NCBI RefSeq assembly: GCF_002812085.1 | Contig: NZ_NPDM01000001.1 | Location: 1,116,001 to 1,180,000 of the forward strand | Direction: 5' to 3' | DNA: 64,000 bases | DNA from: Leptospira levettii | GTDB lineage: Bacteria; Spirochaetota; Leptospiria; Leptospirales; Leptospiraceae | Shown: one piece after another, positions 9,315-17,716 of the stretch | Layout: each line of letters begins with the position of its first letter | Position numbering within the stretch: the stretch's first letter is position 1 | Program-made: the position numbers and the translations under genes | Notes under the pieces: model-generated | Seen by the model: only the letters and a program-made list of their open reading frames with translations | Databases searched by the model: none | What the model was told of the DNA's origin: nothing

Positions 9315-10169
9315 ATGTTCCCTAATTACCTTCGATTTGTTTGGAAAATATTGGTAGCCATTCTATTTGTCCCAACATTGCTAATGGGACAATCTAGTCC
9401 AACGTTGGAAAAAATTAAAAAAACCAAAACACTAACAGTTTCTGTTAATGAATTTTACGATCCATTTTACATAGAAAATCCAAATGAAGATTTTCCTGGA
9501 CTAGATGTTGAATTGGCTCAAGAATATGCAAAATTTTTAGATGTTGATTTAAAGATAATTCCATTACGTACCTTTGACCAACACGCTCGTATGTTGGAAA
9601 AAGGAGATAGCCAAATCGCTATGGCTGGAATTTCTTCTTCTATCAATCGATTCCGAGATGTTTATTTTACTGATCCATACTTAATCTCGACACCCGCAGC
9701 ATTAGTCAATCGTACAGCGCTTCCACCAGAACCGGAAGGTCAAATTGTAACAGTACAACTTTTTAGAAATTTAAATGATTTAACTAACATTACAGGAATT
9801 TCCTATTCAGTTTTAGCAAATAGTTCCAACCATCAATTTTTACGAGATGCATTTCCAAAGGCTCAAGTTTTTTCTTATTTCACAAATGAAGCAGCCTTAA
9901 ACGAATTAAAGAAAAATAATGTAAATGCATTTGTAGCTGATTCATTTTACATCCAAGCACTACTGCAAAAAGATTCTTCACTACGAGCCAATTACTTACC
10001 GATTTTAGGTGTGGTACAAGAAGATCATATCAGTATGGCGATTGCAAAAAGAGATATTGAATTCCTTTATAACTTAAACTTTTTTATTAAGGAACTGAAA
10101 CGAACAGGCAAAATCCAACAGTTGATTAACAAATACTTTAAATCAAACAAATGGGTAAAAAAAGAATAA
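9315..10169 (+). CDS. Family 3 extracellular solute-binding protein (orphan)
   Basis: A 284-residue secreted protein with a cleavable signal peptide (VWKILVAILFVPTLLMGQ) followed by an SBP_bac_3 fold: LEKIKKTKTLTVSVNEFYDPFYIEN at the start of the mature part, GLDVELAQEYAKFL, and MAGISSSINRFRDVYFTDPYL, which is the classic polar amino-acid-binding segment. Such proteins bind amino acids or similar small molecules for ABC import, or act as sensory or catalytic lookalikes. No permease or ATPase gene is nearby; instead an outer-membrane barrel gene follows after 7 bases. The ATG has an AAGG element at a suitable distance. The ligand cannot be predicted. Confidence 0.8.
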   Translation: MFPNYLRFVWKILVAILFVPTLLMGQSSPTLEKIKKTKTLTVSVNEFYDPFYIENPNEDFPGLDVELAQEYAKFLDVDLKIIPLRTFDQHARMLEKGDSQIAMAGISSSINRFRDVYFTDPYLISTPAALVNRTALPPEPEGQIVTVQLFRNLNDLTNITGISYSVLANSSNHQFLRDAFPKAQVFSYFTNEAALNELKKNNVNAFVADSFYIQALLQKDSSLRANYLPILGVVQEDHISMAIAKRDIEFLYNLNFFIKELKRTGKIQQLINKYFKSNKWVKKE

Positions 10170-10176
10170 TCTGAAG

Positions 10177-11721
10177 ATGTTAGCTCGTTTACTGACAGTT
10201 TGTATTTTGTTTGTAATTCCATTGGGATTTCTATATTCGCAAGAAGAAGAGTCACAAAGAACTATTATGAATTTTAATGGTTCGTTTCGTGTCCGCGCAA
10301 CGAATGTGGGACGAGATGTTTTGCTTGAACGTAAAACGCCAGTTACTCCGATTACCAATTTAGAAAAGGAAAATACCGAACGATTACAATCGGAACAACA
10401 AACAATTCAAAATGATTTAGAAAGAAGACAAAAAGGATTACCAAGTCAAATCACACCACGGAAAGAAGACGTTAGTTATTACGACTCACGTTTTTTATAT
10501 AACATGAGTTTTTCTGCAAACAAATATGTGGAAGGGATTTGGGGGATGCAAGTTGGTGATATTCCGTTTGGAGGTAGAGGATTAAGGTCAACTGGGCCTG
10601 ATGGATTTGATCCTGGTTTAGTTGGTCCAGGTTCTGGTGGGGAACGTGGACGAACAGCTGCCGTTAACGTACAAACAAACTTTTTATACTTAAATTTTAG
10701 AATTCCTGAATCCGGTTTATTTATTAAGGTCGGACAACAATTATTTAGTTCTGCGCAAGGCCGCGTACTATTTTCTACAGGAACTGGTGTTAGTATTCTA
10801 AAAAATTTCCAATTCCTACGGTTATCATTAGAAGGGGGTATCCTTCGGGCAAGGGACCAAAGTTTTTTGGATGTTGATAAAAATGGTTTTGCTGATAAAA
10901 ATTATCAAAGTTCGAATATCTACTACAATCGTTTAAAATTCGAATACTTTAGGAATATCAGAAATGAAGTGTATGCATACTTTTTGGATGATAATGATAA
11001 ATCAGATAATGAGACAGCAAGGCTTGCATGGTATGGTTTACACAATGAATTTAATTTCCAAAAATTTTCTTTCATTGTGCATGGAATTTTAAATACAGGG
11101 ACTGTAAAAAAATTAAAGCCAGTTAATGATACAAACGATGTAACAATTTATAACACAACGCAAAGGCATTTTGTAAAAGGTGGAATGTATGACTTTCAAT
11201 TTACATACCGTTGGAATGAATCATTAAATTTTAATCTAATCGCTTTAGGAACAACAGGCCGACCAGGTTACGATGCAAATGGTCAGGAAGCAAATTTAAA
11301 AGGCAATGGTTATAGAACTCTTGCACCAGGATTTTCCATTTCCAACATTGCAACGGACTTCACTGGTGGTTATGCCTTATTCAATGGATCCAGTTTTTCT
11401 GGTTTGAATGAGTATGGTTTGTATTCTAATATCATCGCTTTTGGTCCATATCAATTTACGCTTGGATATTACCAACTTTGGGCAACAAAATCTCCCGAGA
11501 TTAAAATTAACCGAGAATTTAGTGAAAGGAATGGTTATCGCACTTCCACATACATGGGTATGGAATATAATTTTAACATTCGTTACAATGTAACATCAGA
11601 TTTTCAAATTATCTTTCGTTCGGGTTACTTTGTTGCGGGTGATGCTCTATTTGTTTTATTAGATTCAAAATATGGGCGTGTGTTACGAGAAGCGTTTATA
11701 GTGTTTGAACACAGGTTTTAA
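10177..11721 (+). CDS. Putative outer-membrane beta-barrel protein
   Basis: A 514-residue protein with a signal peptide (LLTVCILFVIPLGFLYSQ) and many alternating aromatic/hydrophobic strands ending in a C-terminal EHRF, the terminal aromatic residue expected of barrels inserted by BamA. A DVDKNGFAD loop near residue 230 looks like a calcium-binding DxDxNGxxD site. A glycine-rich segment (about 125-165) may be a long surface or periplasmic loop. I do not recognise a named family. It follows the solute-binding protein gene by 7 bases, which suggests that the two form an import or sensing pair. The barrel call is inference from pattern, not from a family match. Confidence 0.6.
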   Translation: MLARLLTVCILFVIPLGFLYSQEEESQRTIMNFNGSFRVRATNVGRDVLLERKTPVTPITNLEKENTERLQSEQQTIQNDLERRQKGLPSQITPRKEDVSYYDSRFLYNMSFSANKYVEGIWGMQVGDIPFGGRGLRSTGPDGFDPGLVGPGSGGERGRTAAVNVQTNFLYLNFRIPESGLFIKVGQQLFSSAQGRVLFSTGTGVSILKNFQFLRLSLEGGILRARDQSFLDVDKNGFADKNYQSSNIYYNRLKFEYFRNIRNEVYAYFLDDNDKSDNETARLAWYGLHNEFNFQKFSFIVHGILNTGTVKKLKPVNDTNDVTIYNTTQRHFVKGGMYDFQFTYRWNESLNFNLIALGTTGRPGYDANGQEANLKGNGYRTLAPGFSISNIATDFTGGYALFNGSSFSGLNEYGLYSNIIAFGPYQFTLGYYQLWATKSPEIKINREFSERNGYRTSTYMGMEYNFNIRYNVTSDFQIIFRSGYFVAGDALFVLLDSKYGRVLREAFIVFEHRF

Positions 11722-11752
11722 TGGAAATCAAAAACAAACTCTTTGGTATCTT

Positions 11753-12349
11753 ATGTTCAAGCAAATTTCATTTTTAAAAATCCTGACTCTTTTTTCATTA
11801 ACTTTCGAAACTTTATTTTTGATCGATCTTTGTTATCTAGATAATATCGAAGTTAAGGGTTCGGTTCAATATATATCTTTTTCTAAAGATCGTGAAACTT
11901 GTTTTGCCTCTTTGAAAAACATACAACCAATTCATGAACCTGCCTTTTATTTGGTGGCAAATGAGTTAGAGAAAGAGTTTCTCGTAGATGGAAATAAAGA
12001 AATTTGTCAAGAATTCAGAAGGAATGATGAGATTTCATCTTTATATCTCTATTTTTCTAAGATATTCAATCATCCGACAGAAGTAGAAATTATCACACAA
12101 AAAGCAGATCATTACTACGAAACACCCTATTTAAAAAATTATCAATTTGTGTTGCTCCATAGCTTTTTTTTAGTAATGATCTTCATTCAGATGTTAGGTT
12201 ATAAGTTTCGATATCGCAAAACTATTTCGATATTTCTCTACATTGTATTGATTTATATTTCGATTGCTGGTTATTTCGAAATTGAAAGGAAAGTGAAATT
12301 CCATTTTTTAGGTGAAAAATTAGAATTTGAAATTGTAGAATCAAAGTAG
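11753..12349 (+). CDS. Small membrane protein of unknown function
   Basis: A protein of 198 residues if read from the ATG at 11753; a TTG at 11705, inside the end of the barrel gene, would add 16 residues. It has one N-terminal membrane helix (ILTLFSLTFETLFLIDLCYL), an external domain of about 100 residues with three cysteines, then two membrane helices (FVLLHSFFLVMIFIQMLGY and ISIFLYIVLIYISIAGYF) and a short charged tail. I do not recognise the family. Its position directly after the barrel gene suggests cotranscription. No clear Shine-Dalgarno stands before either start, so the exact N-terminus is uncertain. Confidence 0.5.
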   Translation: MFKQISFLKILTLFSLTFETLFLIDLCYLDNIEVKGSVQYISFSKDRETCFASLKNIQPIHEPAFYLVANELEKEFLVDGNKEICQEFRRNDEISSLYLYFSKIFNHPTEVEIITQKADHYYETPYLKNYQFVLLHSFFLVMIFIQMLGYKFRYRKTISIFLYIVLIYISIAGYFEIERKVKFHFLGEKLEFEIVESK

Positions 12350-12366
12350 ATCGAAACTACTTTGAT
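12340..12366. terminator. Hairpin between convergent genes
   Basis: A perfect 10-base inverted repeat (ATCAAAGTAG and CTACTTTGAT) with a 7-base loop spans the stop codon of the small membrane protein and lies 14 bases from the recR stop. It is suited to act for both strands. There is no clear T-run after it on either strand, so intrinsic termination is not certain. Confidence 0.5.
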
Positions 12367-12379
12367 CCAGATAAAATGA

Positions 12380-12988
12380 TTATAAAGTCAATCGAGACTT
12401 GATTGCTTTTCCTAATGTATATTGGTCAGAATATTCCAAAGTCCCACCGATCGTAATTCCGTGAGCAATTCTAGTAATTTTGATTTCCATCGGTTTAATG
12501 ACTGTTGATAGGTAAGATGCAGTTGCATCCCCTTCGAGAGTTGGATTGGTTGCGATGAGAACTTCCTTAATTTCACCCATATCTAAACGATGCATTAATT
12601 GTTTAATTCGTAATTGTTCAGGTCCAATTCCATCTAAAGGAGAAATGGCTCCGTTCAGAACATGGTATTTTCCAGAGTATTCTTTTGTATTTTCGATGAA
12701 AAAAATATCTTCAGGTTGCTCCACAACACAAAGAATTGCATTATCCCTTCGGTCTGATAAACAGATGGAACATATAGGTTCTTCTGTAAGTCCGCCACAC
12801 TCATCACAAAATCGAAGTTTGGTTTTTGCCTCTTCAATATGTTGTAACCATGACTGGAATGTACTTGGGTCCATTCGTAATATATGAAATCCAATACGTG
12901 TAGCACTTTTTTTTCCAATTCCAGGAAGACTTGAAAATGCTTGGATTAGTTTTTGGAATTGTGGATCAGACAGGAGGAAACCCTCCAT
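12380..12988 (-). CDS. recR: Recombination mediator RecR
   Basis: A 202-residue RecR read from the ATG at 12988; an upstream in-frame start at 13018 would lie deep in ybaB and adds no conserved residues. The helix-hairpin-helix [15 protein letters not shown], a four-cysteine zinc site ([16 protein letters not shown]), and a Toprim segment ([14 protein letters not shown]...[13 protein letters not shown]) are all present. RecR works with RecO and RecF to load RecA at gaps. It overlaps ybaB by 23 bases in the conserved dnaX-ybaB-recR order. The family's length is about 200 residues, so it is complete. Confidence 0.95.
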   Translation of the reverse strand: MEGFLLSDPQFQKLIQAFSSLPGIGKKSATRIGFHILRMDPSTFQSWLQHIEEAKTKLRFCDECGGLTEEPICSICLSDRRDNAILCVVEQPEDIFFIENTKEYSGKYHVLNGAISPLDGIGPEQLRIKQLMHRLDMGEIKEVLIATNPTLEGDATASYLSTVIKPMEIKITRIAHGITIGGTLEYSDQYTLGKAIKSRLTL

Positions 12989-13337
12989 CCTTTTGGATTT
13001 GATTGAAGACACCTTCAAAATCGCTTGGATTAAAACCTAAGACATTTTTCATTTCGTGTGCCATGGTTTCTTTTGCTTTTCTTTGTACTTCATTGGTTGC
13101 AGATAAAATCAAATCTTCTAACATCTTTTTATCATCCGCATTGAACATGATAGGATTGATATTTAAATTTGTAAGAGTTCCATCTGCGGACGCTGTGACT
13201 TCCACCATTCCTGCTCCCGCTGAAGCAGTAACACGAATCTGAGCGAGGCGTTTTTGAAGTTCCTCTTGTTTCTCTTTGATGTTTCCCAGTTGCGAAAATG
13301 CTTCTCGCATCTGTTTCATTTGGTCAAAAATTCCCAT
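12966..13337 (-). CDS. ybaB: YbaB/EbfC nucleoid-associated protein
   Basis: A 123-residue YbaB/EbfC-family protein: an N-terminal helix ([22 protein letters not shown]), central strands with [18 protein letters not shown], a characteristic NPIMF...[20 protein letters not shown] helix, and a proline-containing C-terminus. These proteins form tweezer-like dimers that bind DNA. The mature core matches the usual 100-110 residues. The start has AAAGG four to eight bases upstream. It sits 14 bases after dnaX and overlaps recR, an arrangement conserved in many bacteria. In spirochaetes (Borrelia EbfC) the family is an abundant DNA-binding protein. Confidence 0.92.
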   Translation of the reverse strand: MGIFDQMKQMREAFSQLGNIKEKQEELQKRLAQIRVTASAGAGMVEVTASADGTLTNLNINPIMFNADDKKMLEDLILSATNEVQRKAKETMAHEMKNVLGFNPSDFEGVFNQIQKDGGFPPV

Positions 13338-13351
13338 ACTAACCTTTGGAC

Positions 13352-14812
13352 TTATAAATTTTTAAATTGTTTTGGATCCACTTCCATACCGGAGAATTTT
13401 TCTTTTAATAATTTCTCCATATCCTCTGGTTGATTTCCACTTGGATTCGTTTCTTTGGTATTTGTATTTTTTTCCAATGCAGGAGGACTAGAAATTTGTG
13501 CCTTCGTTTCAGGTGTTGGTGAATCAATTTTTGTGTTTGTTTGTGAGTTATTGTTAGGATCCGGTTTTGCCTGAGTAGGACTAGGTGTTTGGATTTGTTT
13601 TTTAAGTGGTTCAATCGAATCAGGAAGGATACTAATGTCTCCCTGTACAAGTTTTGTTAATTCTGATATTTTGGCTAATAAACCTGAAACACTTGGTTTC
13701 TCTCTATCCAAAATTAATTTTCGAAACTGAATTTCCAGATACACTTTCATCTCATAGGAACTTCTAAGTTTCATTAAATTCAATTTTTCATGAATGGAAA
13801 AAATACGTTCGGCAAGTAACACTAAAATTTCACGATCAAGTTCGCGGTAGTTTTGTTTGAGTTTTTGTAAGTCTTCTTGAGGGATATTAATCGATTCGCG
13901 ATCCGCTAAATTGTCTTTGATGAGAAGGAGTGAATTCAAAAATTCAATGAAATCCCAAATGAATTTACTAAGATCAATGCCTGCTTGGAATAAATTTTCT
14001 AAGGTTTCGAAGATTTGAGCACTTTGTGAAGTATCAATGAGTTGGTTAAGAAAATCAGTAAAGGTATCAATTCCATGATACCCAATCATTTTTCTAAGTT
14101 TAGCACCTGTTAAATTTCCATCAGTGAAAATAACTGCTTGTTCCATAAAGGATAAGGTATCTCGTACAGAACCATCACCTTTTTTAGCGATCCAAAATAA
14201 ACCTTCTGAATCGTATTTAAGTCCTTCCTTTGTACAAAGTGTCTCGATATAGGATTGTAGAACGGTAACTGGTACTTTTCGGAAATGAAAATCTTGGCAA
14301 CGTGATAAAATAGTTTCAGGGATTTTATGATACTCAGTTGTTGCTAAAATAAAAACGACATGGGCAGGAGGTTCTTCTAATGTTTTGAGAAGCGCATTGA
14401 AAGCAGCTCCACTGAGCATATGTACCTCGTCCAAAATATATACGCGGTACTTTCCCCCCATCGCATTGAATTTTACATTTTCTCTTAATTCACGGATATT
14501 ATCAACGCCACTGTTGGATGCCGCATCAATTTCAAAAACATCATTTGAATTACCCTTAGTGATTTCTAAACAAGAAGTACACTCATTACAAGGTTCAACT
14601 CCATCTGGGCGTTCACAGTTAAGCCTTTTTGCAAGGATCCTTGCAATCGTTGTTTTTCCAACACCTCTTGGCCCTATGAAGATATAAGCATGTCCAATTT
14701 TTTTCGATTTAAATGCGTTTTGTAAAGAACCAACTGCAAGGTCTTGGTAAATCACATCCCGAAAGAACTGTGGTCGGTATTTTCGAAAGAGTACTTGGTG
14801 GTTTTCGCTCAT
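13352..14812 (-). CDS. dnaX: DNA polymerase III subunit gamma/tau
   Basis: A 486-residue clamp-loader ATPase. Visible are Walker [17 protein letters not shown], the four-cysteine zinc module ([16 protein letters not shown]), Walker [25 protein letters not shown], the sensor 1 [17 protein letters not shown], and [15 protein letters not shown] (sensor 2). A proline/threonine-rich, low-complexity linker (about 405-455) precedes a short C-terminal tail, shorter than E. coli tau domains IV-V. I looked for a slippery heptamer in the correct phase in the A-rich linker and saw none convincing, so a separate gamma form is not supported. It heads the dnaX-ybaB-recR operon downstream of tRNA-Ser(GGA). 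Confidence 0.95.
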   Translation of the reverse strand: MSENHQVLFRKYRPQFFRDVIYQDLAVGSLQNAFKSKKIGHAYIFIGPRGVGKTTIARILAKRLNCERPDGVEPCNECTSCLEITKGNSNDVFEIDAASNSGVDNIRELRENVKFNAMGGKYRVYILDEVHMLSGAAFNALLKTLEEPPAHVVFILATTEYHKIPETILSRCQDFHFRKVPVTVLQSYIETLCTKEGLKYDSEGLFWIAKKGDGSVRDTLSFMEQAVIFTDGNLTGAKLRKMIGYHGIDTFTDFLNQLIDTSQSAQIFETLENLFQAGIDLSKFIWDFIEFLNSLLLIKDNLADRESINIPQEDLQKLKQNYRELDREILVLLAERIFSIHEKLNLMKLRSSYEMKVYLEIQFRKLILDREKPSVSGLLAKISELTKLVQGDISILPDSIEPLKKQIQTPSPTQAKPDPNNNSQTNTKIDSPTPETKAQISSPPALEKNTNTKETNPSGNQPEDMEKLLKEKFSGMEVDPKQFKNL

Positions 14813-14943
14813 TTAGTTCTTTGTTTTACTTTTTATAAGATTTGAATTTTGGATTTCCCTTTGAGTATGAAAATTCACGGCTTGGAAGCAATGAAATAAT
14901 TTCTAAGTGTGGTGCAATTTTAGGGAGTTGAGGGCGGAAAAAG

Positions 14944-15030
<87 letters not shown>

Positions 15031-15075
15031 AGTGATTTCTACTGCCTTCCATAAAAAGAAACGGTCTTAGGAATT

Positions 15076-15516
15076 CTACCTTTTCTCTTTGAAAAAACTA
15101 AGAAATTCAAATTTTATGTGCGACTTTGGTATGAGTGTGCATTTCGGAAAATGGTTCAAGAGATAAATGGATTCTGTTGTGTAAGAGGAAATCCCTTCTC
15201 CTGGTTTTGCAGGAACAAAGTAGACTACCTCTGGAAGTTTCACTCGTAAAATAGCACCCGCACAGAGTAAACATGGTTCGAGGGCTGTCAGTAAAATATG
15301 CTCCGAAAGGTAACGTCCATAGGTGAGAGTGAGTGCAGCCTCTATGGCTAAAATTTCACTGTGTTTTGTTGGATTTAATGTTTGTTCGACGGAATTAAAC
15401 GAAGAGGAAACCAAGTTTCCCTCTTTTGTTAAAATCTCAGAATAGGAAGGGATTTCGTTTTTATGTTTGGTGATTTCTATTGAATATCGTTCTAAAAACG
15501 ATTCATAGATGTCCAC
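15076..15516 (-). CDS. tadA: TadA-type tRNA adenosine deaminase, starting next to tRNA-Arg(ACG)
   Basis: A 146-residue cytidine-deaminase-fold protein. The zinc site is His52-Ser53-Glu54 (HSE in place of the usual HAE) with PCxxC as Cys82 and Cys85 (LEPCLLCAGAI), and the segment NEIPSYSEIL...SFN...NPTKHSEI aligns with the TadA substrate-binding region. TadA converts A34 to inosine in tRNA-Arg(ACG). The only possible standard start is a GTG at 15516, one base after the tRNA-Arg(ACG) 3' end; no in-frame start exists inside the tRNA. The sequence is divergent from model TadA, so another deaminase of the same clan is possible, but the neighbour strongly favours TadA. Confidence 0.8.
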   Translation of the reverse strand: MDIYESFLERYSIEITKHKNEIPSYSEILTKEGNLVSSSFNSVEQTLNPTKHSEILAIEAALTLTYGRYLSEHILLTALEPCLLCAGAILRVKLPEVVYFVPAKPGEGISSYTTESIYLLNHFPKCTLIPKSHIKFEFLSFFKEKR

Positions 15517-15517
15517 G

Positions 15518-15591
15518 CGCGCCCAAGAGGATTTGAACCTCTAACCTTCTGATCCGTAGTCAGATACTCTATCCAGTTGAGCTATGGGCGC
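15518..15591 (-). tRNA. tRNA-Arg(ACG)
   Basis: A 74-base tRNA with acceptor stem GCGCCCA/TGGGCGC, discriminator G, D-arm AGCTCAACTGGATAGAG, anticodon stem-loop TCTGACTACGGATCAGA carrying ACG, and T-arm with GGTTCAAATCC. CCA is not encoded. A34 in this anticodon is the position changed to inosine by TadA, allowing reading of CGU, CGC and CGA. A tadA-type gene starts one base beyond its 3' end, and the upstream small membrane-protein reading frame ends inside it. Confidence 0.97.
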
Positions 15592-15972
15592 AATGAATGC
15601 TTGGAGCATTTTTACCCAGTCCGAAAGAACGGGTATCACTATGGTTTTTTGCAAGCGGATGGAGTAAATCAAAAATCCCGCAATTCCTAGATAAAGTAGA
15701 ACAGAAATAAGATGTAGGGTAGTTGCGAGGTAAAGTCCCACAAAAGGGAGGAGTGATAGGACTTGTGCGAGAACAATTCCAACTAAAAACAAACAAGTAT
15801 TAACCGCAGAATACAAAGAAACAGTCACAAATTCAGGAAATTGGCGTTTCCAAGTAAAAATGGGAACCCAGGAAAAATACAAAGGTAGAGCTGCAAAAAT
15901 TTTTGCCGCTTCATCAGTCAGAAGGTAGGTCTTAAGTTTCTGGATTTGTTCTTTGAATTGGGTGAATTTCAT
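15541..15972 (-). CDS. Small membrane protein reading into tRNA-Arg
   Basis: A reading frame of 143 residues from an ATG at 15972. It predicts three to four membrane helices (FAALPLYFSWVPIF, FVTVSLYSAVNTCLFLVGIV, LLPFVGLYLATTLHLISVLL, LYLGIAGFLIYSI) and loosely resembles DUF4870/Tic20-like proteins. The last 17 residues (from APIAQLDRV on) are encoded by tRNA-Arg(ACG), where its stop lies. It begins 12 bases after tRNA-Ser(GCT) and has no clear Shine-Dalgarno. If the tRNA is processed from the same transcript the mRNA would be cut before its stop. The hydrophobic pattern and the otherwise empty interval argue that it is a gene, but it could be a relic. Confidence 0.5.
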   Translation of the reverse strand: MKFTQFKEQIQKLKTYLLTDEAAKIFAALPLYFSWVPIFTWKRQFPEFVTVSLYSAVNTCLFLVGIVLAQVLSLLPFVGLYLATTLHLISVLLYLGIAGFLIYSIRLQKTIVIPVLSDWVKMLQAFIAPIAQLDRVSDYGSEG

Positions 15973-15983
15973 GGCGGTATCAT

Positions 15984-16070
15984 CGGAGACGCAGGGATTC
16001 GAACCCTGGGTACGATTGCTCGTACGACGGTTTAGCAAACCGCTCCTTTCGGCCACTCAGGCACGTCTCC
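15984..16070 (-). tRNA. tRNA-Ser(GCT)
   Basis: An 87-base serine tRNA: acceptor GGAGACG/CGTCTCC, discriminator G, anticodon loop TTGCTAA carrying GCT (reads AGC/AGU), a long variable arm (CGTACGAGCAATCGTAC) and GGTTCGAATCC T-arm. CCA is not encoded. It lies 7 bases downstream of tRNA-Ser(TGA), so the two are certainly cotranscribed. Confidence 0.97.
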
Positions 16071-16077
16071 AGCGACT

Positions 16078-16161
<84 letters not shown>

Positions 16162-16231
16162 AAGAGTACCTATCCGTTATGTTAAATGCGAGTGCAGTGT
16201 CAAATGAATATTCAATGAATGGTCTACAAGA

Positions 16232-17407
16232 ATGGAAAAGTTGCAGATAAAATTAGAAAAGTGGGTAAACGGTGGATACATCCTTTCTCACTATGATGGG
16301 CATGCTGTGTTTGTAGATGGTGGGATCCCAGGTGAAACTGTAGACATAACTCTTACCAAACAAGGTAACAAGGAATGGTTTGGAACAGTAGATGCAGTGA
16401 TTGAATCCTCACCGTTAAGGGTACCTTCTGACTGCCCTGTGTATTTAGAATGTGGAGGGTGTAGTTACCGGCATATTTCCTACGAAGAGGAAGTGAAAGT
16501 GAAGGCTTCTCTATTGGAATTTATGTTCCCCGAATGGATTGGAAAAGCAGAGGTGGTAACTGGACCAAGTATTGGGTATCGCAATAATGTACAATGGCAA
16601 GTGGAAGGTGGACAAATCGGATTTTTTGCCAAAAATACCCACAGGATCATTCCTGATTCATCCACTCATTGTAAGAATGTCGATAAACGTTTGTTAATTG
16701 AAAATCCAAACGACTTTGGTATCCTTTCCGATGAGAAACCAAAACAAAACCGATTTCCCAAACCATCCAAAGATTCAAAAACCCAAAAGAATACAAATTC
16801 CCTTTCCTTACGTTTGTCTCAAAACGCAGTGGTGTTGTATGAAAAAGAAGAAACAAAGTTTGAATTTTTAAGTACAAAACTCACAGTTCCTGCCAAAGGA
16901 TTTTTTCAAATTAACCAATTTTTATTGGAAACTTGGATTCAAAAAATCAAATCCTTGTTACCTAAGGATGCCAATGTTTTGGAACTGTTTTGTGGGTGTG
17001 GTACCATTGGGATTACCTTACGCGATAGAATCAAATCGCTTTATGGAATTGAATCGCATGAAAAAAGCATTGAATACGCAAATCAAAATGCAAAAGCCAA
17101 TGGAATCACTACGTATCAATATACGGTTTTAGATTTGTACCAAAAACATTTATCCAAAGATCTAAAAATTTATTCTACATGGATTGTAAATCCGCCAAGG
17201 GCTGGGTTATCCAAAGGAATCATTGAAACAGCAGCGATACTAAAACCAAGGGAGATTGTTTATTCCAGCTGTAATCCAAGTACTTTGCGCAGGGATGTAA
17301 TTTCCTTCACAGAAATTGGATATGAAATGGACCATTTGAGTTTATTTGATTTTTTTCCAAGAACCAATCATTATGAAGTCTTGGTGAGATTACGAAAACG
17401 AAAATGA
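16232..17407 (+). CDS. TrmA/RlmD-family RNA 5-methyluridine methyltransferase
   Basis: A 391-residue SAM-dependent methyltransferase. An N-terminal TRAM domain (about residues 1-60) is followed by the iron-sulfur cysteines CPVYLECGGC and a further cysteine in STHC, then the methyltransferase core: ELFCGCGTIGI (SAM motif), NPPRAGLSKG, and the nucleophile segment SSCNPSTLRRD. These enzymes make m5U in 23S rRNA (RlmC/RlmD class, from the Fe-S site) or tRNA. The central part between Fe-S and core is short and has a Lys/Asn-rich linker. Which base it methylates cannot be told from sequence. It is monocistronic, divergent from the tRNA cluster, and ends at a strong hairpin. Confidence 0.88.
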   Translation: MEKLQIKLEKWVNGGYILSHYDGHAVFVDGGIPGETVDITLTKQGNKEWFGTVDAVIESSPLRVPSDCPVYLECGGCSYRHISYEEEVKVKASLLEFMFPEWIGKAEVVTGPSIGYRNNVQWQVEGGQIGFFAKNTHRIIPDSSTHCKNVDKRLLIENPNDFGILSDEKPKQNRFPKPSKDSKTQKNTNSLSLRLSQNAVVLYEKEETKFEFLSTKLTVPAKGFFQINQFLLETWIQKIKSLLPKDANVLELFCGCGTIGITLRDRIKSLYGIESHEKSIEYANQNAKANGITTYQYTVLDLYQKHLSKDLKIYSTWIVNPPRAGLSKGIIETAAILKPREIVYSSCNPSTLRRDVISFTEIGYEMDHLSLFDFFPRTNHYEVLVRLRKRK

Positions 17408-17436
17408 ACAACTCATTTTGTTTTCAATGAGTTGTT
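17407..17436. terminator. Hairpin after the methyltransferase gene
   Basis: A perfect 11-base inverted repeat (AACAACTCATT and AATGAGTTGTT) with an 8-base loop begins at the stop codon of the methyltransferase gene. It is placed between convergent genes. A weak T-containing stretch follows on the plus strand, so it is a plausible but not perfect intrinsic terminator. Confidence 0.55.
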
Positions 17437-17449
17437 ATCATTTGGTAGA

Positions 17450-17489
17450 CAACCAAAGGGAAAATTTTTGTTTTATTTTCCTTTGGTTG
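17450..17489 (-). terminator. Hairpin at the end of the DUF2892 gene
   Basis: An inverted repeat with CAACCAAAGG on one side and CCTTTGGTTG on the other, extended by A/T pairs (GAAAAT with ATTTTC), overlaps the last codons and stop of the DUF2892 gene. It would end the minus-strand operon. No T-run follows the stem on the minus strand. Confidence 0.5.
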
Positions 17490-17673
17490 AAATTTTAAAA
17501 GGTAAGTATGCTGGACAAAATCCAATTGCTGAAGTAGCAATCATCACTAAACCAATTACGAACAATACAATTGCAGTGGTTCCTTCCACAACGCCACCTA
17601 AATACAATCCACCTAACACAAGGCCCACTACAACACGAATGACTCTGTCATATAATCCCATATTTTGAAACAT
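17473..17673 (-). CDS. DUF2892 small membrane protein
   Basis: A 66-residue protein with two membrane helices: VIRVVVGLVLGGLYLGGVV and ALVLFVIGLVMIATSAIGFCPAY-like segment (TAIVLFVIGLVMIATSAIGF). The start NMGLYDRVIRVVVG and the end SAIGFCPAYLPFKISTKGK match the DUF2892/YgaP membrane-domain signature, including the conserved CP. In some bacteria the same domain is fused to a rhodanese; here it stands alone. Start has AAGGAG seven bases upstream. It lies 43 bases downstream of the alpha/beta hydrolase stop in the opposite sense of order (hydrolase is upstream at higher coordinates, so it may be last in that operon). Function unknown. Confidence 0.8.
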   Translation of the reverse strand: MFQNMGLYDRVIRVVVGLVLGGLYLGGVVEGTTAIVLFVIGLVMIATSAIGFCPAYLPFKISTKGK

Positions 17674-17716
17674 TCTAAGTCTCCTTATTCAATATGACGA
17701 TTTTTTGGTGAGATTT

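Noticed and set aside
13405..13650. Alternate frame inside dnaX as evidence for programmed frameshifting
   Set aside because: A-rich runs are present but none has the slippery heptamer in the right phase with a stem or internal Shine-Dalgarno that I could identify.
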